The notes beneath the pieces are model-generated. The model ran no database searches, was not told where the DNA came from, and saw only the letters and a list, made by a program, of their open reading frames with translations. A stretch of 64,000 nt of DNA from Umezawaea sp036375055 (GTDB lineage: Bacteria; Actinomycetota; Actinomycetes; Mycobacteriales; Pseudonocardiaceae): positions 1 through 64,000 of the forward strand of contig NZ_DASUSQ010000046.1 of NCBI RefSeq assembly GCF_036375055.1, read 5' to 3'. This document shows, in pieces, positions 35,487 to 43,026 of this stretch. Made by a program: the position numbers and the translations under genes. The first letter of the stretch is position 1. Each line of letters begins with the position of its first letter.

Positions 35487-36635
35487 TCATGCGGCGAAGG
35501 ACGCCGAACTGCTGGTGCGTTGGCCTGGTAGGCCGTCGAACAGCCCGGTCGAGCCGCGGGGCCGCCACAGCGGTACCGGGCCGGCGCCGGGCACGGGATC
35601 GAGCGCCACGGAGGCCGCCCGGTCCGCGGAGTCGAGTGCGCGCTGGACCACCATGGCGTTGGCCACGCTCTGCGCGACGCTGCCGACCGGCCGCACCCCG
35701 AACTGCACGGCGTCGGCGAAGTCGACGAGCTCGGCGCGGTAGCCGTTGTCGATGCCGCGGAAGACCGTCGTGCGGGCGGTGGCGTCGGGGCCGCTGCGCG
35801 TCACGCGGCGCTCCGACTCGGATCCGGCGAGCACGAGCACACCCTCGGTGCCGTACAGCCGCATGTCGTTGGGTTCGGGCGGCACCGGGATCTCGGGGTA
35901 GGACGCGGTGTAGCTGCCGATGGCGCCCCCGGTGAACACGAGGGTGAGCGCGAGGTCCGACGGTCCGTCCATCGTGGTGTTGGCCGTCTGCACGGCACCG
36001 TGCACCCGCGCGACGTCGCCGCACAGCAGCCGGATCTGGGCGATGTGGTGCACACCGGCGTCGAGGTGCACGCCACCCCGGTACCGCGGTCGCCGCCGCC
36101 ACGGCGTGCTGGCGAACCTGCCCTCGTGGGGCAGCATCGTGCCGACGTGCCGCCACGCCATCAGGTGCGGGCGCCCGATGGCTCCGTCGTCGAGCAGCGC
36201 GCGGGCGTAGCGCAGGTCGTCGCGGTAGAAGAAGTTCTCCCCCACCACGAACGTCCGGTCCGGGTGCGCGTCCGCCAGCGCGAGGAACGCCGCCGCCTGC
36301 TCCGCGTCGCCCCCGGCCGGCTTCTCGCAGAGGACGTCCTTGCCCGCCGCGAGCGCGTCGCGCGCCACCTCGTACAGGTGCGGGATCGGGACCGAGACCA
36401 GCACGGCGTCCACGTCGTCGCGGGCCAGCAACGCGGCCCGGTCGGCGGTGCCCCGCGCGGGATCGGTCCCGCTGTAGTCGGCGAACCGCCCGGCCTGCTC
36501 GGCGGACCGGTCGGTGAACGCGGTGACCACGTACCGGTCGGCGAGCCCGCGCAACGCGGGCCAGTGCAGCTTCTCGACCGCCAGCCCGGTGCCGATCAGC
36601 CCCAACCGGATCGGCGGGATCGCAGGTGCTGCCAT
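35487..36635 (-). CDS. Gfo/Idh/MocA family NAD(P)-dependent oxidoreductase
   Basis: A 382-residue cytoplasmic dehydrogenase for sugars, sugar acids or inositols. The Rossmann fold starts at LGLIGTGLAV (11-20) and the conserved EKP of this family is at 104-106 (CEKPAGG). The substrate domain has GGVHLDAGVHHI with the usual Asp-x3-His pair. The start follows the GntR gene by 48 bases, and the stop is 95 bases before the binding protein, consistent with one long operon. It would oxidise the imported sugar or its acid before or after the dehydratases. Exact substrate unknown. Confidence 0.9.
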   Translation of the reverse strand: MAAPAIPPIRLGLIGTGLAVEKLHWPALRGLADRYVVTAFTDRSAEQAGRFADYSGTDPARGTADRAALLARDDVDAVLVSVPIPHLYEVARDALAAGKDVLCEKPAGGDAEQAAAFLALADAHPDRTFVVGENFFYRDDLRYARALLDDGAIGRPHLMAWRHVGTMLPHEGRFASTPWRRRPRYRGGVHLDAGVHHIAQIRLLCGDVARVHGAVQTANTTMDGPSDLALTLVFTGGAIGSYTASYPEIPVPPEPNDMRLYGTEGVLVLAGSESERRVTRSGPDATARTTVFRGIDNGYRAELVDFADAVQFGVRPVGSVAQSVANAMVVQRALDSADRAASVALDPVPGAGPVPLWRPRGSTGLFDGLPGQRTSSSASFAA

Positions 36636-36683
36636 GCCTGGTCCGTCCTCGTCATCGGTTCCGGATGTCGGTCGTGCGGTGCG

Positions 36684-37427
36684 CTAGCGCCGCCGGGCGG
36701 CCCGCTTGGTCTTCCGCTCCTTCTCCGCGAGGAGCGTGGAGTTGTTGGCCAGGTGCTTGCGCATCGCGGCGCGAGCACCTTCCGGGTCGCGCGCCACGAG
36801 CGCCTCGTAGATCTCCGTGTGGTCGTGGGTGGCCTTGCGCAGCGCGGCGGGCGCCTCGTTGGTGATGCGCCTGCTGGCCGAGCCGAGCCAGCGGGCGGAG
36901 TACATGATCCGGTCGAGTATGCGGTTGTCCGCCGCCCGGCAGATCTCCATGTGGAACTCGTGGTCGACCTCGAGGTAGGCGTCGGGATCCGCTTCGAGCG
37001 CCGACATGCGGTCGATCTCGTCGCCGAGCCGGGCGAGCACCTCGTCGGTGATGCTGACCGCGGCCATCGCGGCGAGTTCGGGTTCGAGCAGGACGCGCAT
37101 CTGGTCCAGTTCCCGGAGGAGCTCGGTGACGATCTCCTCCGGCAGCCACTCGACCAGCAGCGGGCTCAGGTAGTCCCACTCCGCGCGGGGGCGCACGACG
37201 ACGCGGCGGCCCTGCGCGACGTCGACGATGTCGAGCGAGGCGAGGATCTTGAGGGTCTCCCGCGCCACAACGCGGGACACCCCGAACTCCTGGGAGATGT
37301 CGAGTTCCGACGGGGCCAGACCGCTCTCGAACTCACCGCTGACGATGCGCCGGGTCAGGTGTGCGGCCACCTGCACCGGGAGGGTCCGGACCTTGACAGC
37401 GTCCGGAGACTCTTGTCTCCTTTGCAT
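36684..37427 (-). CDS. GntR family (FadR/FCD subfamily) transcriptional regulator
   Basis: A 247-residue repressor. Residues about 15-80 are the winged helix (SELDISQEFGVSRVVARETL) and 90-225 an FCD ligand domain with metal-site motifs EVDHEFHMEICRA and THDHTEIYEAL. FCD regulators typically bind the sugar acid or carboxylate their operon degrades. No ribosome site is visible before the ATG at 37425-37427; a TATAAG placed 15 bases upstream suggests a leaderless mRNA. A palindrome at 37434-37450 overlaps that element, so self-repression plus control of the divergent dehydratase is likely. It heads the minus-strand sugar-acid operon. Confidence 0.92.
   Translation of the reverse strand: MQRRQESPDAVKVRTLPVQVAAHLTRRIVSGEFESGLAPSELDISQEFGVSRVVARETLKILASLDIVDVAQGRRVVVRPRAEWDYLSPLLVEWLPEEIVTELLRELDQMRVLLEPELAAMAAVSITDEVLARLGDEIDRMSALEADPDAYLEVDHEFHMEICRAADNRILDRIMYSARWLGSASRRITNEAPAALRKATHDHTEIYEALVARDPEGARAAMRKHLANNSTLLAEKERKTKRAARRR
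37405..37420. promoter_or_regulatory. 16-bp palindrome inside the GntR 5' coding region
   Basis: GGAGAC and GTCTCC are perfect arms around TCTT, covering codons 3-8 of the GntR gene. It could be a second regulator site or an mRNA hairpin that masks AGGAG within the leaderless start. Confidence 0.5.
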
Positions 37428-37433
37428 GTCATC

Positions 37434-37450
37434 AGCTTATAGGACAAGCT
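37434..37450. promoter_or_regulatory. GntR/FadR-type operator in the divergent promoter
   Basis: AGCTTATAGGACAAGCT is a 17-bp near-perfect dyad. Read on the minus strand, it contains TTGTCCTATAA, close to the FadR-subfamily consensus TNGTNNNACNA. It overlaps the TATAAG element before the GntR start and is 50 bases upstream of the divergent dehydratase gene. Confidence 0.8.
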
Positions 37451-37499
37451 AGGTCTGAGAACAGTCCGTGAACGTGCGCAACCCGGCGGCGGGAGAGCA

Positions 37500-38657
37500 A
37501 TGCGGATCGTGAACGTCACGACGGCGGTGGTGGCCTACCACGGTGAGGCCACCCTGGTGCGGATCGACACCGACGAGGGCCTCAGCGGGTTCGGCGAGGC
37601 CAATCCCGACGCGGGCGCGGGCGCCGTCGTCGGGATGATCGAGTACCTGACGCCCCTGCTGATCGGCGAGGACCCGCGCAACGTCGAGCGGTGCTGGGAG
37701 AAGTTGCGGCGCAACAAGGTCTTCGCGGGCCCACAGGGCGGAGTCTTCGTGATCGCCCTGTCCGGGATCGAGCTCGCGCTGTGGGACCTCGCGGGCAAGG
37801 CCGCGGGCCAACCGGTCTACCGGTTGCTCGGCGGGAAGTTCCGCGACCGGATCCGCCTCTACGCCGACTGCGGCGACGGCGACGACCCGGCGGGCTCGAT
37901 CGCCGGGTGCGTGGACCGGGCCCAGCGGATGGTCGCCGAGGGCTTCACCGCCATCAAGTTCGACATCGACAACCTGCACCACCCGGCCAAGTTCGACGCC
38001 TTCAACCACACGGTCAACAACGCCGAGCTGCGCTCGATGGTCGAACGCGTGGCGGCCGTCCGGGAGGCCATCGGGCCGGACGTCGACCTGGCCATCGACC
38101 TGCACGCCCGCTACGACGTGCCGAGCGCGTGCCGGATCTCCTGGGAGCTGGAGCCGTTCAACCTCATGTGGCTGGAGGAACCGGTACCGGCGGAGAACGT
38201 CGACGCGCTGGTGCGGGTGCGCGCGCAGACCCGCACGCCGATCTGCGCGGGCGAGAACCTGTACCTGCGCTGGGGATTCCGCGAGCTGCTCGAACGCGGC
38301 GCGGTGGACGTCATCGAGCCGGACGTGCCCAAGTGCGGGGGCCTCGCCGAGGCCAAGAAGATCGCCAACCTCGCGGAACTCCACTACATCCCCTTCGCAC
38401 CGCACCTGGTGTCCACACCGCTCGGCACGATGGCCACGTCGCACCAGTGCGCGGCGATCCCCAACTTCTTCGTCCAGGAGTGGCACGCCCTGGAGGAGCG
38501 CGCGGTGTGGGACAGCTACGTGCACGCGCCAGACGGGAGCGGCTCGATCGTCAAGGACGGCTACATCACGCTTCCCGACACCCCCGGCATCGGTGTGGAA
38601 CTCGACATGGACGGCGTGCGGGCGCACGCCGTCGCGGGCTACGGGGTGTTCGAGTAG
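37500..38657 (+). CDS. Mandelate racemase-family sugar-acid dehydratase (galactonate dehydratase-like)
   Basis: A 385-residue enolase-superfamily enzyme. Visible barrel motifs are KFDID, AIDLHARYD (first metal Asp with a nearby His), WLEEPVP (metal Glu), CAGENLY (metal Glu) and EPDVPKCGG, with the late PHLVSTPLG segment that places the catalytic His region in mandelate racemase subgroup dehydratases. The capping domain has the usual GFGEANP loop. It therefore most likely dehydrates a sugar acid to a 2-keto-3-deoxy acid, in the cytoplasm. The ATG follows GGGAG and the gene is divergent from GntR across a shared operator. Its stop codon lies in a hairpin shared with the convergent hydrolase. 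Confidence 0.88.
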   Translation: MRIVNVTTAVVAYHGEATLVRIDTDEGLSGFGEANPDAGAGAVVGMIEYLTPLLIGEDPRNVERCWEKLRRNKVFAGPQGGVFVIALSGIELALWDLAGKAAGQPVYRLLGGKFRDRIRLYADCGDGDDPAGSIAGCVDRAQRMVAEGFTAIKFDIDNLHHPAKFDAFNHTVNNAELRSMVERVAAVREAIGPDVDLAIDLHARYDVPSACRISWELEPFNLMWLEEPVPAENVDALVRVRAQTRTPICAGENLYLRWGFRELLERGAVDVIEPDVPKCGGLAEAKKIANLAELHYIPFAPHLVSTPLGTMATSHQCAAIPNFFVQEWHALEERAVWDSYVHAPDGSGSIVKDGYITLPDTPGIGVELDMDGVRAHAVAGYGVFE

Positions 38658-38670
38658 CCGCCGCGGCTAC
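38654..38670. terminator. Compact hairpin containing both stop codons of convergent genes
   Basis: GTAGCCG and CGGCTAC pair perfectly around CCG. The TAG of the dehydratase (38655-38657) and the TAG of the hydrolase on the other strand sit symmetrically in the two arms, so a bidirectional stop/terminator is compressed into 17 bases. Confidence 0.65.
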
Positions 38671-39683
38671 GCGACCGCCGAGGACGCCCACCTGTCGATG
38701 AGCGCCGTGGTGGACGGCGCGTCGCGGTGCAGCGCGAGGTCGTGCCCGGCGTTCGGGATCACCGCGACCCGGACGTCGGCCGCGGCGCTGAACGCGCTCC
38801 GCTGGTCGGGTTCGAAGGCCGCCGGGTCGTTGCCCCGGTAGAGGTGGTCGCGGTCCCCGACGACGACGAGGACCGGCACGCGGACCTCCTTCGCGAAGGC
38901 CCGGCTCGCGAACTCCTGCCCGAAGCCCGGCACCTCCGCCGCGGTCGTGGTCGTCTTCGTCCGCTCGTCGGCGGTCGGCGTCGCCGGGTTCGTGCTCGGC
39001 AGGTGGTAGAAGAACGTCCGGGAGCCCGGCGCCGTGGTCAGGTAGTCCGCGGGCAGCCCCTTCCCGCCGAGAACGGGATCGGTGGCCGCGGGCACGAGTT
39101 CGGGGAACCCCTCGAACGACGGCGCGGTCCGGCGGTACAGGAACCCGGTGACCACCAGGGCGTCCACCTCGTCCGACGCGGCGGCCACACCCGCGGCGAC
39201 CACGCTGCCGTACGAGTGCCCCACCAGGACGATCGGCAGCCCCTGGTACATGCCGTCGACCTCGTCGACGACGTGGCGGATCGACGCCACCTGCACGGCG
39301 GTCGTCACGGCGGCTGCCCGCGGCTTCGACGACGCGCCGGTGCCGACCCGGTCGAGCGCGATCACCAGCCACCCCTCCCGAGCGGCCTGCCGCGCCTGCG
39401 AGGCGACACCACCCCCGTCCAGGTCGAAGTAGTGGTGGTCGTAGGTGGTGCCGGGCACCATGATCTGCACTCCGCGCACACGCCCGGTCGGGGCGTACCG
39501 CTCGGCGTGGACCGTGGCCCACCCGACGCCGTCGACCCCGACCTCGACCCGCAGGTCGAGGTCACCGCGGTACCGGGCGTGCCGCTCGGCGGACGCGCCG
39601 CTCGGCACGGTGGTGACCGCTCCGACCACGGCGACGCCGATCGTGACGGCGGCCGTCCACCGGCGGAATCCGGTTTTCCTCAC
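38667..39683 (-). CDS. Secreted alpha/beta hydrolase
   Basis: A 338-residue exported hydrolase. The GTG start at 39681-39683 has GGAGGAG six bases upstream and opens a signal peptide ending SGASA near residue 32. The alpha/beta fold shows an oxyanion-type loop VPGTTYDHHY, nucleophile elbow VGHSYGS with Ser157, an acid after VLVVVGDRDHLY and the final His in NAGHDLALH. The substrate is unknown (ester or lactone likely). A LysR-type box lies 90 bases upstream, matching the box in front of the adjacent LysR gene, so that regulator probably controls it. Confidence 0.87.
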   Translation of the reverse strand: MRKTGFRRWTAAVTIGVAVVGAVTTVPSGASAERHARYRGDLDLRVEVGVDGVGWATVHAERYAPTGRVRGVQIMVPGTTYDHHYFDLDGGGVASQARQAAREGWLVIALDRVGTGASSKPRAAAVTTAVQVASIRHVVDEVDGMYQGLPIVLVGHSYGSVVAAGVAAASDEVDALVVTGFLYRRTAPSFEGFPELVPAATDPVLGGKGLPADYLTTAPGSRTFFYHLPSTNPATPTADERTKTTTTAAEVPGFGQEFASRAFAKEVRVPVLVVVGDRDHLYRGNDPAAFEPDQRSAFSAAADVRVAVIPNAGHDLALHRDAPSTTALIDRWASSAVA

Positions 39684-39772
39684 TGCTCGCTCCTCCAGCG
39701 TGGTGCTGCTCGGGTGACGAGCCGAGGATGCGTCCGGGCGGGCGGTCCCGTCCAAGACCGCTTCGATCCGCT

Positions 39773-39793
39773 GTGGTACCCACCCGGTATCAC
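39773..39793. promoter_or_regulatory. LysR-type box upstream of the alpha/beta hydrolase
   Basis: GTGGTAC-N7-GTATCAC, one mismatch from the box in front of the LysR gene. It overlaps the LysR stop codon and lies 90 bases upstream of the hydrolase start. Confidence 0.75.
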
Positions 39794-40653
39794 AGCAGCG
39801 AGGCCGTCCGGACCAGCCCGGCCAGGACGCGGGACCGGCTGTGCGCGGGCCAGGCGATGTGGGTGGTCACCAGGGGGGCGTCGACCAGGGGGACGGCGGC
39901 GTGCTCGTCCCACAGCCACGTGCGGGCCGACTCGGGGAAGACCGTCATGGTGCGGCCGAGGGCGATCAGCTGGGCCAGCTGCGTCTGGTCGTGGACCTCG
40001 GGGCCGGGGCCGGGCGGGTAGACGCCGTCGCTGGACCAGCGGGCGAGCGGAAGACCGGGGACGTCGGCGATGTCCGCCATGGACAACGTCGTGCGCGCGG
40101 CCAGGGGGTGCCTCGCGGGCACGATGGCCACCTGCTCCTCCGTCATCAGCTCGACGCTGTCGAACCCGGCGAGGGAGTTGAACGGCGAGTGCATGAGCGC
40201 CACGTCCGCGCGACCGTCGCGCAGCATCGCCTCCTGCTCGCACGTGCCGCTGGGCAGGATCTCGACCTCGGCGGCGCCGGGTTCGTGCGCGTAGGCGTCG
40301 AGGAGCTTGTCGAGCAGCTCGTGGAACGCGCCCGCCTTCACCGCCAGCACCAGGCGGTCCCGGCCGTCACCCGACCTGCCCACGCCCCCGGCGCGGCGGG
40401 TGCGGCGGACGGCGGCGGCGGTCGCGTCGAGAGCCGCCCGGCCCTCCTCCAGCAGGACCTCCCCGGCGCCGGTCAACGAGACGCCGCGCCGGTCGCGTTC
40501 CAGCAGGGTGACGCCGAGGCGGTGCTCAAGCCGCTGGATCGCCCGTGACAGCGGGGGTTGGGCGATGCCGAGCCGCTCGGCGGCCCGGCCGAAGTGCAGC
40601 TCGTCGGCCACGGCGACGAAGTAGCGCAGTTCGCGGGTCTCCACGGTGTCCAT
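39790..40653 (-). CDS. LysR family transcriptional regulator
   Basis: A 287-residue regulator with an N-terminal winged helix (ELRYFVAVADELHFGRAAERL, then AQPPLSRAIQRLE) and a two-lobed effector domain. LysR proteins bind T-N11-A dyads and activate or repress with a small ligand. I use the ATG at 40651-40653; a GTG three codons later is an alternative that fits the usual METREL start. A perfect dyad lies 18 bases upstream, and a near-identical one overlaps its own stop codon in front of the hydrolase. The ligand is unknown. Confidence 0.9.
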   Translation of the reverse strand: MDTVETRELRYFVAVADELHFGRAAERLGIAQPPLSRAIQRLEHRLGVTLLERDRRGVSLTGAGEVLLEEGRAALDATAAAVRRTRRAGGVGRSGDGRDRLVLAVKAGAFHELLDKLLDAYAHEPGAAEVEILPSGTCEQEAMLRDGRADVALMHSPFNSLAGFDSVELMTEEQVAIVPARHPLAARTTLSMADIADVPGLPLARWSSDGVYPPGPGPEVHDQTQLAQLIALGRTMTVFPESARTWLWDEHAAVPLVDAPLVTTHIAWPAHSRSRVLAGLVRTASLL

Positions 40654-40670
40654 GCCGGAGCGTACCTCGC

Positions 40671-40693
40671 CGTGATACCTCCCGAGTATCACG
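40671..40693. promoter_or_regulatory. LysR autoregulatory box
   Basis: CGTGATAC-N7-GTATCACG, perfect 8-base arms. The core ATAC-N7-GTAT fits the LysR T-N11-A rule. It ends 18 bases before the LysR start codon. Confidence 0.82.
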
Positions 40694-40713
40694 GCGAGCC
40701 GCCCGGCGGTCGG

Positions 40714-41052
40714 TCACAGAGCGCGGAAGGCCAGCACCTCGTGGCTCGGGTAGCTGTGGAAGTTGTTGGCGGGCTCCACGAGGAGGAGCCGGGTGCAGCC
40801 GGTGTCGCCGTAGAGGGCGAGCCCGCGCTCCGTGACGTTGATGAGCGCCTTGGCGACGAACGGGAGCGCCGTGCAGCCCGCGCCGGGGTCGGCGTACCTC
40901 GCGGGCGTGGTGTTCGCCCAGACCGAGTCGTAGAAGCAGGCGACACCGGGCGAACAGGCCGTGCCGCCGGACGTGGAGGCCTGTGCGGCGGACGGCGCGC
41001 CGGTCACGGCCAGGGCCACCGCGGCGAACGCGGCGAGGACGTGCTTCTTCAT
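40714..41052 (-). CDS. Small secreted Cys-containing protein, I36/beta-gamma-crystallin-like
   Basis: A 112-residue exported protein. The signal peptide spans residues 1-26 (KKH, hydrophobic core, AQA). The mature part of about 86 residues has four Cys and a GVACFYDS motif typical of peptidase inhibitor I36 or beta/gamma-crystallin-like proteins of actinomycetes. It is a single gene between LysR and MarR units. Inhibition of a protease is possible but not shown; it might equally be a structural extracellular protein. Confidence 0.75.
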   Translation of the reverse strand: MKKHVLAAFAAVALAVTGAPSAAQASTSGGTACSPGVACFYDSVWANTTPARYADPGAGCTALPFVAKALINVTERGLALYGDTGCTRLLLVEPANNFHSYPSHEVLAFRAL

Positions 41053-41130
41053 GTCATACCTCCGGGTGGTGGTGGCGGCGGACCCCCTGGTCCGCCGGGT
41101 ACGAGGAGCGCGGTGCCGGGTTCGCGGGGG

Positions 41131-41622
41131 TCACCCGTCCGGCCATCCCATCCTGGCGAGGGTCGCCCCGTCGGCCATTCCGGTCGCCAGCACCGCGCTG
41201 ATCTCGCTCAACGCCTGCTGCTGCTCGCGGCTGAGGCGGTCGAAGACCAGCTCGCGAACCTGCTCGGCGTGCCTGCGCGCGGCACGCCTCACCTCCTTGA
41301 CGCCCTCGGCGGTGAGGACGGCGCACTGCCCCCTGGCATCGGTGCCCGCCTCCTCGCGGCGGACCCAGCCGTCCCTGGCCAGGCGGTCGATCGTGTGGCT
41401 CAGCCTGCTGCGGTCGAACACGCACGCGGCGGCGAGGTCCGCCATCCGCATCGACCGGCCGGGCGCTTCGGACAGCCTCGCCAGCACGTCGTAGTAGGCG
41501 AAGGAGAGCCCGGACTCCCGCTTCAGGTCGCGCTCGACCCGGTCCATCAAGAGCTTGCTGGCCATGAGGAACCTGCGCCAGGTCACCTGCTCCTCGTCGT
41601 CCAGCCACCGGGTCTTCGGCAT
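41131..41622 (-). CDS. MarR family transcriptional regulator
   Basis: A 163-residue winged-helix regulator with a typical MarR layout: dimer helix, HTH near residues 50-75 (MRMADLAAACVFDRSRLSHT), and a wing with RREEAGTDARGQ. The ATG (41620-41622) follows GGAGG. It is 86 bases downstream of an SDR gene on the same strand. The same 14-base dyad occurs once in front of each gene, making both probable targets. MarR proteins usually respond to phenolic or oxidised compounds; the ligand is not deducible. Confidence 0.9.
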   Translation of the reverse strand: MPKTRWLDDEEQVTWRRFLMASKLLMDRVERDLKRESGLSFAYYDVLARLSEAPGRSMRMADLAAACVFDRSRLSHTIDRLARDGWVRREEAGTDARGQCAVLTAEGVKEVRRAARRHAEQVRELVFDRLSREQQQALSEISAVLATGMADGATLARMGWPDG

Positions 41623-41674
41623 GGTTGTCCTCCGCGACTGGATCCTCGGTCCCCGGCGCGATCCTACCGGTCGC

Positions 41675-41688
41675 GCTGAATTTTCAAC
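41675..41688. promoter_or_regulatory. MarR-type operator upstream of the MarR gene
   Basis: GCTGAATTTTCAAC, the inverse of the 42554 site with one base changed. It is AT-rich in a GC-rich background and sits 53 bases before the MarR start. Confidence 0.72.
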
Positions 41689-41707
41689 CACACCGCCGGA
41701 GCCGCGC

Positions 41708-42532
41708 TCAGGCCGCGGGCCGCTTGCGGCGATCCGACAGCGTCGGCAGGTGCCCGGTCAGCCCGCCGTCGACGTGGATCAGCTGACCGGTGATGAACTT
41801 CGACTCGTCCGACGCGAGGAACACCACGGTGTTGGCGACGTCGGCCTGTTCGCCGACGGTGTCGAGCATCTGGGAGTCCAGCACCATCCGCAGCGGTGCG
41901 GCGGCTTCGAGCTGGTGCGCCGCACCACCCTCCCGCTCCACGGCGGGTGGCGGGATCAGTCCGGGGACCACCGCGTTGCTGCGGATGCCGAGGTGCCCGA
42001 ACGAGGTGGCCACCGACCTCGTCAGGTACTCGACCGCCGCCTTGCTCGTGCCGTAGGCGACCAGGGCCAGGTCCCCGCCCGCGGCCTGGATCGACGAGGT
42101 GTTGATGATCGATCCCCCACCGGACTCGGCCATGAGGGGGACGGCGTGCTTGCTGCCGAGGAAGACGCTGACCGTGTTGACCTCCAGGGTCCGCAGCAGG
42201 AAGTCGCGGCTGACCCCGACGACGTCGGTGTCCTGCTCGATCCACCCGCTGCTCACCAGTCCGGCGTTGTTCCACAGCACGTCGAGCCGTCCGTAGGCCT
42301 CCTCGGCGAGCGCCACGACGCCCGCCACGTCGCTCTCGACGGAGACGTCACCGACGTAGGACGTGACGTCGAGGCCGCTCCCCGCCAGTTCCTCCGCCCG
42401 GTCGCGAACGGCCGGGGACAGGTCCATCATCACGACGCGCGCGCCCTCGGCCGCCATCGCCCGCACCCCGGCGAACCCCAGCCCACCGGCCGCGCCGGTG
42501 ACGATGGCCACCTTGCCCGCCACACGGTCCAT
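41708..42532 (-). CDS. SDR family oxidoreductase
   Basis: A 274-residue classical short-chain dehydrogenase. The cofactor motif TGAAGGLG is near residue 15, NNAG follows (WNNAGLVSSG), then catalytic Ser in NTSSIQA and Tyr/Lys in YGTSK; it ends with the usual ITGQLIHVDGG. An Asp at the end of beta-2 (MMDLS) suggests NAD preference. The ATG at 42530-42532 is set by GGAGG nine bases upstream; an earlier ATG at 42548-42550 has no ribosome site. A MarR-type dyad lies 22 bases upstream. Probable role: oxidation of a small alcohol or ketone under MarR control. Confidence 0.9.
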   Translation of the reverse strand: MDRVAGKVAIVTGAAGGLGFAGVRAMAAEGARVVMMDLSPAVRDRAEELAGSGLDVTSYVGDVSVESDVAGVVALAEEAYGRLDVLWNNAGLVSSGWIEQDTDVVGVSRDFLLRTLEVNTVSVFLGSKHAVPLMAESGGGSIINTSSIQAAGGDLALVAYGTSKAAVEYLTRSVATSFGHLGIRSNAVVPGLIPPPAVEREGGAAHQLEAAAPLRMVLDSQMLDTVGEQADVANTVVFLASDESKFITGQLIHVDGGLTGHLPTLSDRRKRPAA

Positions 42533-42553
42533 CGACGAACACCTCCGCATGTA

Positions 42554-42567
42554 GTTGAAATTTCAGC
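42554..42567. promoter_or_regulatory. MarR-type operator upstream of the SDR gene
   Basis: GTTGAAATTTCAGC, near-palindromic around AAATTT and matching the dyad before the MarR gene, 22 bases before the SDR start. Confidence 0.75.
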
Positions 42568-42622
42568 ACCCATCGCACGCTAGCACGGGATGCCGGAACC
42601 CCAACCGGACGACGGCGGGCGC

Positions 42623-42961
42623 TCAGCGCGGCGCGTGGGCCAACCGGGTGATCACGTCCACCGCGCCGATCAGGCTCCGACCCCGGTCGGTGAGGTGGTA
42701 GAGCACCTGCACGGGCGTGCTCGGAATCACCTCGCGGTGCACCAGACCGTGCTGTTCGAGCTCGGTCAACCGCGCCGACAGCATGCGGTCGGAGATGCCG
42801 TCGACCAGGCGGCGGTACTCCCCGAACCGACGCGCGCCCCTGGCCCCGGCCAGCAGGATCGCCGAGGTCCAGCGCCTGGAGACGAAGGCCATGATCCCGC
42901 CCGCCGCCTCGCAGCCCGCCGAGTCGATCAGGTGCGTCTGTACTTCAGCAGAACTAGTCAC
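42623..42961 (-). CDS. HxlR family transcriptional regulator
   Basis: A 112-residue winged-helix protein of the HxlR/MarR-like family, with the typical RWTSAILLAGARGARRFGEYRRLVDGISDRMLSARL-style HTH spread over residues 30-65 and a wing near VHREVIPSTPVQVLYHLT. Such proteins often sense electrophiles, quinones or aldehydes through cysteine; here the only Cys is at residue 17. The GTG start (42959-42961) follows GGAG. It is divergent from an ene-reductase across a 65-base gap that contains a clear dyad, the standard arrangement for HxlR regulation of an electrophile-reducing enzyme. Confidence 0.9.
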   Translation of the reverse strand: MTSSAEVQTHLIDSAGCEAAGGIMAFVSRRWTSAILLAGARGARRFGEYRRLVDGISDRMLSARLTELEQHGLVHREVIPSTPVQVLYHLTDRGRSLIGAVDVITRLAHAPR

Positions 42962-42978
42962 TTCTCCAAAGTAAGTAG
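42954..42978. promoter_or_regulatory. HxlR-type operator between divergent genes
   Basis: CTAGTCACTT at 42954-42963 and AAGTAAGTAG at 42969-42978 form imperfect arms (8 of 10 match) around CTCCA. The ACTT...AAGT core is typical for HxlR-family sites. It covers the HxlR start codon and ribosome site, implying autorepression. Confidence 0.75.
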
Positions 42979-43026
42979 GTTACCGGCCGATTGGCAAGGG
43001 AGGCGCACCGCCCGAAGCTGAGAACC

